Shown piece by piece: positions 39,201 to 43,643 of a DNA stretch of 43,643 bases. The translations under genes were made by a program, and so were the position numbers. A model generated the notes under the pieces. That model saw only the letters and a list, made by a program, of their open reading frames with translations, was not told the origin of the DNA and did no database searches. Each line of letters begins with the position of its first letter. The stretch's first letter is position 1. The stretch comes from a virus: the IMG/VR virus record IMGVR_UViG_3300048999_000344, positions 1-43,643 of that record; one strand, written 5' to 3'.

Positions 39201-39747
39201 CCGCGCGACAGCGGATACGGCGCAGGCGCAACAAATAAGCACGTTGCAGACCACGGTCGGCCAGAACTCGGCGGCAATTCAGACGAACGCAAATTCGTAT
39301 GCGGATTTGAGTGGCAAGGTTAGCGCTTCGTACACGATCAAAACTCAGATCACCGCAAACGGCCGGACGTACATCGCTGGCATTGGGGTGGGCACGGATA
39401 ACAACGGCGGCATCATCGAATCGCAAGTTCTGCTCTCAGCGAGCCGAGTCGCGATCCTCGACCCCAACGGCACAGCCGTGACTGCGCCCTTCGTCGTGCA
39501 GGGTGGACAGGTGTTCATCAGCCAGGCGCTCATCGGTACGGCATGGATCACGAACGGCAACATTGCGGACGTCATTCAAGCTACGGCCGTCGGCGCGAAC
39601 GGTCAGCCGCGATGGAAGTTGGATAAGAACGGCACGCTGACTATGAACGGCGCAAATGCTGGATCGGGTTATCTGACCATCAGCGACAGTACGGTGCAGG
39701 TATTTGACGGCGCCGGCACGTTGCGCGTGCGCTTGGGGCTCTGGTAA
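36250..39747 (+). CDS. Tip attachment protein J-like (host specificity)
   Basis: 1165 residues. The N-terminal SARVLDLVSGGPIQGLVNGL, AVRIRLGLPALQ and LTSRYETNTVSFSVGLDGTR, then CSPGQVIAVADP, are J-family hub and tail-tip domains. Two fibronectin type III-like domains lie at about 620-820. A long helical coiled-coil region (LTAAVQTETTARVTSDTALA) lies at about 900-1020. The C-terminal ITANGRTYIAGIGVGTDNN block is shared by many J proteins. It forms the central tip and contacts the host receptor. Confidence 0.95.
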   Translation: MRRISGSKGSDSSSTPTESPDSLHSVASARVLDLVSGGPIQGLVNGLQSVYLDDTPIQNSDGSTNFTNYTVDYRLGTQDQTFMSGFPAVENEIAVSVALTSDTPWVHQVENTQLTAVRIRLGLPALQKSDSTTGDVTGYRIEYAIDLAVDGGSYSQVLTGAFDGKTTSLYERSIRVELPVAATGWLVRVRRLTANAHSALIADTTNVEAITEIIDRKLRYPMSALFGLSFDAQSFSSVPTRAYDLYLAIVSVPSNYDPIARTYSGTWDGTFKQAWTDNPAWVFYDLVLNPIDGLGKRIDASMIDKWGLYDIGRYCDVMVSDGKGGQEPRFTCNAYIQTQADAYKVLQDLASVFRGISYWGPGSVVARADMPSDPVYVYTAANVVGGAFTYVGSALKTRYTVALISWNDPANGYQQAVEYVSDDDGIARYGVTKAQITAFGTTSQGQAHRLGLWTLLTSRYETNTVSFSVGLDGTRCSPGQVIAVADPAKAGRRIGGRVRTTAGATVTLDKAPAAAPGDVLTAILPSGIAQARTVQSIAGDTITLTAAFDTAPVPGAVWMLESADLASQLFRVISVQENSDNGQITYTVNATQYEPGKYAAIDDGAAIQVRPVTVIPPSVQTPPSNVRLSTYSAIDQGISKTTMVIAWNSSDKAVSYIPEWQKDNGEWITMNAVGGLQAEVPGIYQGGYLARVRAVNGMGVTSIPAYGVLTQLTGKTSPPPSVASLTTVSQIFGIDVVWTYPADGSAGDTQRTELWYSRTPARADAVKQSDYAYPQAKASLMGLAAGQALYFWVRLVDTSGNVGPWYPAGDPGVQGTTLTNADGEYNTYFAGVIEKSALGQDLLSDIDLIPGLAIDVSANQQAITDEAQARNDGDSALTTRIDGISAQIVIPNMAGATGDYAGSTTVYAGVWSESSARAEGDLALAVKTDTTAAMFQSATSTLTAAVQTETTARVTSDTALATEITTVQANVDATEALIQNESLARATADTAQAQQISTLQTTVGQNSAAIQTNANSYADLSGKVSASYTIKTQITANGRTYIAGIGVGTDNNGGIIESQVLLSASRVAILDPNGTAVTAPFVVQGGQVFISQALIGTAWITNGNIADVIQATAVGANGQPRWKLDKNGTLTMNGANAGSGYLTISDSTVQVFDGAGTLRVRLGLW

Positions 39748-40055
39748 TGCCGGCCGGGCTGCAGTGCTTCGATGCCTCCGGCAATCTCGTCGTCGACATC
39801 ACGTCGCGGCTTCCGCGGTTCGTCGGGTCGGCGGCCGTCGGGCCAGGCAATACACCCAGCGTGTCGAATGCAAACCTCGCAGCCGGAACGGTCTGGTATG
39901 CGTTCCAGCCATCGCAGATATGGGGATTCATCAACATGGATGTGAGTCGCCCGATATTTTCGGTCTCAGGCACCACGATAAGTTGGGTGTACTCGGCAGG
40001 TGCGGGAACGCACAACATGCAGATTCCCGGCACGCTCTTTTACGGGGTCTATTGA
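39747..40055 (+). CDS. Accessory tail tip protein 1
   Basis: 102 residues. It starts MPAGLQCFDASGNLVVDITS followed by RLPRFVGS, then beta-rich sequence. The ATG overlaps the J stop (TAATG). It shares its opening with the next protein and a later segment of it. Likely an accessory tail tip protein; no function recognised. Confidence 0.75.
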   Translation: MPAGLQCFDASGNLVVDITSRLPRFVGSAAVGPGNTPSVSNANLAAGTVWYAFQPSQIWGFINMDVSRPIFSVSGTTISWVYSAGAGTHNMQIPGTLFYGVY

Positions 40056-40813
40056 TGCCAGCGGGATTTCAGTGCTTTGCCCAGGACGGATCAAGTGTGG
40101 CGCAGATCGATAGCGATCTTGGCTTAGGCAACATGCAATTTCGTCAGAAAATCACGCAGACGATGGCGTTCGCCGGTTTTCTCGTATACACGATTTCGGA
40201 CGGTAGCCGCTACAGCTCGCAGGGGAATCAAACAACGTTCACGTTTGCTGCTACCAATCCAATCGTGGTGTTCGAGTGCCCGAGCGGTAGCTGTGTTCCG
40301 ATGACGTGGACGAAGTCCGGAGCGAACTGGTCAGTGCTCGTCGTCGGCGATAGCTCGGTGCCTGTCACGTGCTATGTGTTCGACCAGGTCAGTGCAATTG
40401 GTGGCAGTAGCAATTTCGGGTTGCAGGTGTTCAATGCGGCCGGCGTTTTGGTTGCCGACGTCACGAAGCCGTTCCCGCGGATCGTCGGATCGAATCAAGG
40501 AAATCCGAAATATGCCTATGGCGCAACCGGGTATGCAACCGACAGCGGCACGTGGCCAGCTGCGCAGGGCTCCAAGGCATTCCTGGTTGCGCAGCGCGTG
40601 GGTATTGCTTGCGTTCAGCCTGCTTTCGGTACCGGAGGTACATCCGGTGGCGCGAGCAATGCCGGTGTCGTCATGTCCTGCTTCAAAACGTCCGGCGGCA
40701 CCATCAGCACGAACATGGTGATGTTCGGGGACACCAGCAATTTCAATAACTACACCGGATTCAAAGAGGCCATCAGCTGGTCGTATCTGGCGGTCGACAT
40801 TTCTTTTCTGTAG
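40055..40813 (+). CDS. Accessory tail tip protein 2 with internal repeat
   Basis: 252 residues. The N-terminal MPAGFQCFAQDGSSVAQIDS resembles the start of the preceding protein. From about 130 the motif returns as FGLQVFNAAGVLVADVTKPF, PRIVGS. The rest is beta-rich with Gly/Ser/Thr. Two related modules in one chain suggest duplication. Tail tip location by position. TGATG junction with the previous gene. Confidence 0.75.
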   Translation: MPAGFQCFAQDGSSVAQIDSDLGLGNMQFRQKITQTMAFAGFLVYTISDGSRYSSQGNQTTFTFAATNPIVVFECPSGSCVPMTWTKSGANWSVLVVGDSSVPVTCYVFDQVSAIGGSSNFGLQVFNAAGVLVADVTKPFPRIVGSNQGNPKYAYGATGYATDSGTWPAAQGSKAFLVAQRVGIACVQPAFGTGGTSGGASNAGVVMSCFKTSGGTISTNMVMFGDTSNFNNYTGFKEAISWSYLAVDISFL

Positions 40814-40821
40814 GAGCAAAC

Positions 40822-41136
40822 ATGCCCATCGCAGTCAACTACGTGACACCAAACACAGGCGCTCCGGCGACCTATCACGTCGTCCAGCAAATCACGCTCG
40901 ATTATGTGTCTTCAATCACGAATTCAACTGTCGCTTCGTACCTGTCGAAAGATGCCAAGGACGGAGGCAAGTTTCCGATGTACACGCAGCAGATTCCTGT
41001 CGACGGGCTTCCGGCCACCGCGCAGGATGCTCGCGCGTACGCCGAGGGCCGAATCGTCGAGCCGATGCCCGATGGAGCCACGGTTGTGCCATACGCGAAC
41101 CGCTACGCATTCGCCGGCGGAACGATTGTCGAGTAA
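40822..41136 (+). CDS. Small tail-region protein
   Basis: 104 residues: MPIAVNYVTPNTGAPATYHV, VQQITLDYVSSITNSTVASY and a C-terminal VDGLPATAQDARAYAEGRIV. AGGAGCAAAC lies before the ATG. Unknown family; last of the tail gene block, before a terminator. Confidence 0.7.
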   Translation: MPIAVNYVTPNTGAPATYHVVQQITLDYVSSITNSTVASYLSKDAKDGGKFPMYTQQIPVDGLPATAQDARAYAEGRIVEPMPDGATVVPYANRYAFAGGTIVE

Positions 41137-41155
41137 CGGCAGCACACGCAACGAG

Positions 41156-41178
41156 AGCCGCCTTTAGGCGGTTTTTTT
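41156..41178 (+). terminator. Terminator between tail and lysis genes
   Basis: AGCCGCC, loop TTTA, GGCGGTT with one GU pair, followed by a run of seven or more T and ATT. It marks the end of the structural gene block; lysis genes must be read by antitermination or their own promoter. Confidence 0.75.
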
Positions 41179-41210
41179 ATTGGGCTTTTGCCCGTGACCG
41201 GGGAGTCACC

Positions 41211-41384
41211 ATGCCAGTAGAAGGCCTGACGCAGGAAGAAGTTAAGAACGCACTCAAAGAAGGCTTGACGGAGTGGCTTGATAAACAATTCGCGACGCTC
41301 GGCAAGTGGACGCTCGGCGGCATCGCGTCGCTCGGGCTAGCTGCGCTGGCATATGCGTTTCTTCAAACAAAGGGGTTCAAGTGA
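41211..41384 (+). CDS. Holin-like single-TM protein
   Basis: 57 residues: an acidic helix LTQEEVKNALKEGLTEWLDK followed by a TM helix GGIASLGLAALAYAFL and a short basic end. The layout resembles XhlA-type or other accessory holins. GGGGAGTCACC precedes the ATG. Its stop overlaps the endolysin GTG. A role in lysis is inferred from position. Confidence 0.65.
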   Translation: MPVEGLTQEEVKNALKEGLTEWLDKQFATLGKWTLGGIASLGLAALAYAFLQTKGFK

Positions 41385-41863
41385 GCAGCTTTGATGATGC
41401 ATTTGATGCGCTGATCGGCAACGAGGGGGGCTATTCGAACAATCCCGCCGATCCGGGCGGCGAGACGATGTGGGGTGTCACGCAGCGCGTCGCTCGGGCG
41501 TATGGCTACGCCGGCGCAATGCGGGACTTGCCGCGCGACACCGCGAAAGCTATCGCGAAAAAACTTTACTGGGATCCACTTCAGCTCGACGAGCTCGACG
41601 CTCGGGTGGCATTCCAGGTCTTCGACGCGAACTACAACGGCGGACACCCTGTGATCTGGATGCAGGGCGCGTCCGGCGCGAAGGTCGACGGGTTGATAGG
41701 GCCTGCCACCATCGCCGCAGTGCAGGCCGTCGACCCACTGCGCTTCATGCTGCACTGGAACTCGCTGCGCCTCAGTTATTTCACTTCTCTGCGGACCTGG
41801 CCGACCTTCGGGAAAGGCTGGACCAATCGTATCGCCGCCAATCTTTTGAAAGGAGCCTCGTAA
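41381..41863 (+). CDS. Endolysin, glycoside hydrolase 108 family
   Basis: 160 residues from GTG (GTGA overlap). FDALIGNEGGYSNNPADPGG, ETMWGVTQRVARAYGY and the C-terminal GLIGPATIAAVQAVDP belong to GH108 lysozymes; E15 in GNEGGYS is the catalytic acid. No signal peptide is seen, so release through a holin is needed. Confidence 0.93.
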   Translation: MSSFDDAFDALIGNEGGYSNNPADPGGETMWGVTQRVARAYGYAGAMRDLPRDTAKAIAKKLYWDPLQLDELDARVAFQVFDANYNGGHPVIWMQGASGAKVDGLIGPATIAAVQAVDPLRFMLHWNSLRLSYFTSLRTWPTFGKGWTNRIAANLLKGAS

Positions 41864-42411
41864 TGCCGCTTATCCCTATCGCAATGGCGCTCGCGCAGTT
41901 CGCGCCGATGATCGCCGGCTGGCTCGGCGGTTCGAAGGCCGAGGACATCGCCGGAAAGGTCGTTGGCATCGCTCAGACCGTGACGGGCCAATCAGCGCCC
42001 GATGCCGCACTTGCTGCGATTCAGGCTGACCCGAGTCTTTCCCTGCAGTTCCAGAAGGCCGTGCTCGACAACCAGGCGCAACTTGCGCAGATCGCCGCCG
42101 ACGTCGAGAAGGCTCAGCTTGCCGCCGATCAGGCTAACACCGCGGTGGTCAACCAGACGATGCAGGTCGAAGCGAAGGCGGACCACTGGCCGACGTACGC
42201 ATGGCGGCCGTTCGTCGGGTTCTGCTTCGGCTTTGCATGGATCGGTGCGTATTTCGTCATTCCGATTCTGCGCGGGTGGTGGCCGAACATCGCGCAGCCG
42301 TCGATCCCACCGGAAGCTTGGGTAGCGATTGGTGGCGTGCTCGGCGTGGCATCTTTCTTTCGCGGAAAGATGCAGTCAGACCCGCGAGTGCCTTCCGACA
42401 ACCGTGGCTAA
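41863..42411 (+). CDS. 3TM holin family protein
   Basis: 182 residues. An N-terminal hydrophobic region (MPLIPIAMALAQFAPMIAGW), a central helix-rich soluble part (LAQIAADVEKAQLAADQANT) and two TM helices near the end (FVGFCFGFAWIGAYFVIPIL and WVAIGGVLGVASFF). This is the layout of the Holin_3TM family. Forms membrane lesions to release the endolysin. No separate Rz/Rz1 spanin gene is seen. Confidence 0.88.
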   Translation: MPLIPIAMALAQFAPMIAGWLGGSKAEDIAGKVVGIAQTVTGQSAPDAALAAIQADPSLSLQFQKAVLDNQAQLAQIAADVEKAQLAADQANTAVVNQTMQVEAKADHWPTYAWRPFVGFCFGFAWIGAYFVIPILRGWWPNIAQPSIPPEAWVAIGGVLGVASFFRGKMQSDPRVPSDNRG

Positions 42412-42620
42412 GCATCGCGCCGTTTGGATCTTTCTGCCGGTTGCTCGTCGTCGGCGCCGATCGCGCGCACCCAAAACGCGCAACCGTTCTCGGGGCTTTG
42501 CTTAATTGTGATGCCCGGACCCTGCAGGCAAACCGTGTGACATCCCGCCGAATCAAATCCACCCCAATGCTCGCATTCCCAGCAGGGGCGACGCTCGCTG
42601 TGTGGACGGAAGTGGTGCAT
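42408..42620 (-). CDS. SOS-box-controlled cysteine-rich small protein
   Basis: 70 residues from the ATG at 42620, preceded by AGGGGG; an in-frame ATG at 42659 would lie within the LexA box region. RPCWECEHWGGFDSAGCHTV, CLQGPGIT and NGCAFWVRA give a four- to five-Cys zinc-binding-like fold. It points toward the lysis genes, with its stop overlapping the holin stop region. Function not recognised; the regulation suggests a role during induction. Confidence 0.75.
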   Translation of the reverse strand: MHHFRPHSERRPCWECEHWGGFDSAGCHTVCLQGPGITIKQSPENGCAFWVRAIGADDEQPAERSKRRDA

Positions 42621-42637
42621 GACAATCCCCCTTGACA

Positions 42638-42653
42638 CTGTATGAATGAACAG
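42638..42653. promoter_or_regulatory. LexA-type SOS box
   Basis: CTGT-N8-ACAG with A and T extending the palindrome on each side (42637-42654). On the minus strand it reads TACTGTTCATTCATACAGTG, close to the classical LexA operator. It lies 18 bp upstream of the cysteine-rich gene's ATG. Confidence 0.75.
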
Positions 42654-42682
42654 TATCAAGGCGTCCGCCTTTTGGGTAAATT

Positions 42683-42746
42683 TTGTGGAACACGATCAAG
42701 AAAATTCAATAGAATCAAAGGCGAGTTTACGAATTTAATTCCACAA
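42683..42746. other. Possible integrase arm-type sites, right
   Basis: TTGTGGAA at 42683-42690 (reverse complement of TTCCACAA) and TTCCACAA at 42739-42746 flank an A/T-rich stretch left of attR. The same octamer occurs at 762-769 on the other side. Inference from repetition only. Confidence 0.35.
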
Positions 42747-42786
42747 TTCCCCTGTGCAGGGTTGATTTATATGTCTGGATATACAA

Positions 42787-42834
42787 GATTGTGATTCCTG
42801 TTGTCGTGGGTTCGAGCCCCATCAGCCACCCCAA
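42787..42834 (+). repeat. attR core (48-bp direct repeat, right copy)
   Basis: Identical to 642-689, the 3' end of tRNA-His. Here it is a tRNA remnant: the acceptor 5' strand and D-arm are missing, so it cannot make a tRNA. Confidence 0.95.
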
Positions 42835-42841
42835 AAGATTC

Positions 42842-42884
42842 AAGCAAAATGCCCGACTTTCACAAGTTGGGCATTTTGCTTTCC
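42842..42884 (+). terminator. Original host terminator of tRNA-His
   Basis: An 18-bp stem (42842-42859 with 42864-42881, one GU pair), 4-nt loop TCAC, with a T-rich 3' arm. It lies directly after the tRNA remnant and would follow the tRNA once the prophage is excised. Confidence 0.75.
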
Positions 42885-43129
42885 GGAATCAATGTAACCC
42901 TTGTTTAAGCCGATTTGGTCGAGACGATCCATATACGACGTTAGTTCAATAGGGATATAGCCAAATCTGCACGTTGATCTGCTGGCATTTGAGAACGTGT
43001 GCAGAGCACTAATAATGTACCGGCAATCGATCACGCCAACTCGCTAAGAAGCTTTCCCGAAACTGCGTTGGTGCAGGCAGCGCGAGGTATTACAGCATCC
43101 GCCGCCGTTCGGCCCGATACCTCGGGCGG
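42885..43129. other. Chromosomal intergenic stretch
   Basis: No convincing gene between the host terminator and the vapC remnant. The only open frame (minus strand, 64 codons) runs through the terminator stem and lacks a ribosome site. Confidence 0.5.
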
Positions 43130-43431
43130 CTAAAAATCGAGAGGCTTAATTTTCATACGTTTGGCATTGCGGGCCAGCACGTCATTGAGTGTTGCCATAG
43201 TCTTCGCTTGCGCAAAGGCGCTCGAACGCGTGCCATGCGGACGCCCCTTGTTCGGTGGATATTTGCGCCGTCCGTTGCTTGATGCCGAGGGCGCTTGCAA
43301 ATTCAGTTACACACCATGCGGCGGAGGTCAGTTCGTCGGTACACGCTGCATACCACCGTGCAACAGCGGCGCTCATGGGTTCATTTACGCAAAGCGCCAC
43401 CCAGCACCGATGTGTCTGCATAAGTCCACAT
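43130..43431 (-). pseudogene. vapC: Broken PIN-domain toxin gene (vapC)
   Basis: Starts at 43431 in overlap with the antitoxin stop (TGATG). The first frame reads YADTSVLGG, the PIN start with the first catalytic Asp. An extra G in a GGG run near 43402-43404 shifts the frame. The continuation is VALCVNEP and SAAVARWYAACTDELTSAAW, then CVTEFASALGIKQRT. After FERLCA the central acidic part is missing and the ending KTMATLNDVLARNAKRMKIK appears in another frame. Frameshift plus an internal deletion of roughly 150-180 bp mean no active VapC nuclease. Confidence 0.8.
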
Positions 43432-43643
43432 CAATAACGCTCTCCGCGCCGCAGCTCGTCTATCACGGGCTGGGATAGGGGCATCGTCTCACGGGTTGTT
43501 TCAAGCTCCCGAGCGAACGCGCTGCCGTCCCATTTGGAGGCGCGAATACTAAGACCTACGTCGATAGTCAAGTCAACCTGCACGTACTCCGCAGGAATGC
43601 GCAGCGCAAGGCTATTGCCCCATTTTGCAATTTGCAGATCCAT
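43431..43643 (-). CDS. vapB: AbrB/MazE-type antitoxin, probably truncated internally
   Basis: 70 residues starting at the window edge. MDLQIAKWGNSLALRIPAEY is the swapped-hairpin AbrB/MazE DNA-binding start and LSIRASKWDG, then VIDELRRGERY, is the toxin-binding tail. Between AEYV and QVDLTIDVG the usual G-L-x-x-G-D-x-V loop of about 10 residues appears to be absent. This suggests an in-frame deletion in the DNA-binding fold. Paired with the broken vapC, so likely decaying with it. Confidence 0.75.
   Translation of the reverse strand: MDLQIAKWGNSLALRIPAEYVQVDLTIDVGLSIRASKWDGSAFARELETTRETMPLSQPVIDELRRGERY

Larger units (their letters stand above)
642..42834. mobile_element. Integrated lambda-like siphovirus prophage
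   Basis: Bounded by a 48-bp perfect direct repeat identical to the 3' end of tRNA-His. Between the repeats lie a tyrosine integrase next to the left end, a divergent repressor/Cro switch, a replication module with an internal origin, and an HK97-type head module. Lambda-type M-L-K-I-J tail tip genes and a lysis cassette complete it. All core modules are open and in the expected order, so the element looks capable of induction. Head genes resemble HK97 and the tail tip resembles lambda. The overall plan is like known Burkholderia siphoviruses (inference). Confidence 0.97.

Noticed and set aside
42658-42674. Hairpin AAGGCG/CGCCTT as a terminator
   Set aside because: The loop would be only two bases and no proper T run follows.
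42840-43034. Minus-strand 64-codon frame right of attR
   Set aside because: It runs through the stem of the host tRNA terminator and has no ribosome site or homology that I recognise.

Overview
The window is a complete, apparently intact lambda-like siphovirus prophage of about 42.2 kb inserted in a tRNA-His gene of a beta-proteobacterium. Codon use, high GC and the style of the proteins point to the Burkholderia/Paraburkholderia/Caballeronia group; this is inferred without a database search. The left chromosomal flank holds the 3' part of dusA and tRNA-His. The right flank holds the terminator that originally followed the tRNA and a decayed vapBC toxin-antitoxin pair. A 48-bp direct repeat (642-689 and 42787-42834), which is the 3' end of the tRNA, marks attL and attR.

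Leftward early operon (785-8673, minus strand). A strong promoter at 8726-8754 overlaps two operators and drives a run of tightly spaced or overlapping genes. It starts with three tiny membrane proteins and a cysteine-rich protein. A PRTRC (ParB-related, ThiF-related cassette) module follows, in the order E, C, a 60-residue unknown, F, B, A, ThiF. Then come an HNH nuclease, several small phage proteins (one with a DUF4031 domain), a DUF4224-like protein and the tyrosine integrase next to attL. PRTRC is normally described from plasmids and related elements and encodes a ubiquitin-like (C), E1-like (ThiF), E2-like (B) and JAMM peptidase (A) set. Here it lacks the ParB-like and PRTRC-D genes and sits in a phage operon whose promoter carries the phage's own operators. 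This is the most interesting system in the window.

Immunity region (8805-12455). A lipoprotein gene with its own terminator, a two-gene unit resembling DUF6414 proteins and a small membrane protein lie left of an S24-peptidase repressor that has two consecutive helix-turn-helix domains. A Cro-like gene diverges from it. AAACANNNTGTTT operators occur both here (three) and at the leftward promoter (two).

Rightward early and replication region (12458-18814). This contains a CII-like regulator, a winged-helix protein and an O-like replication protein with a four-iteron origin inside its gene. After these come DUF1064, DUF4406 and DUF1364 proteins, several small unknowns, a Q-like late regulator and a terminator.

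Late region (19104-42411). HNH nuclease, small and large terminase, portal, S49 protease and HK97-type capsid are followed by connector, head closure, DUF3168 and tail tube. Then come tail assembly chaperones with a -1 frameshift site, an HK97-gp10-like protein, the tape measure and lambda-type M, L, K, I and J tail-tip proteins. A compositionally foreign gene is inserted between M and L. Accessory tail proteins and a lysis cassette (one-TM protein, GH108 endolysin, 3TM holin) close the region. A leftward cysteine-rich gene at the right end carries a LexA-type SOS box. Several terminator-like hairpins lie between late genes, which fits antitermination by the Q-like protein.
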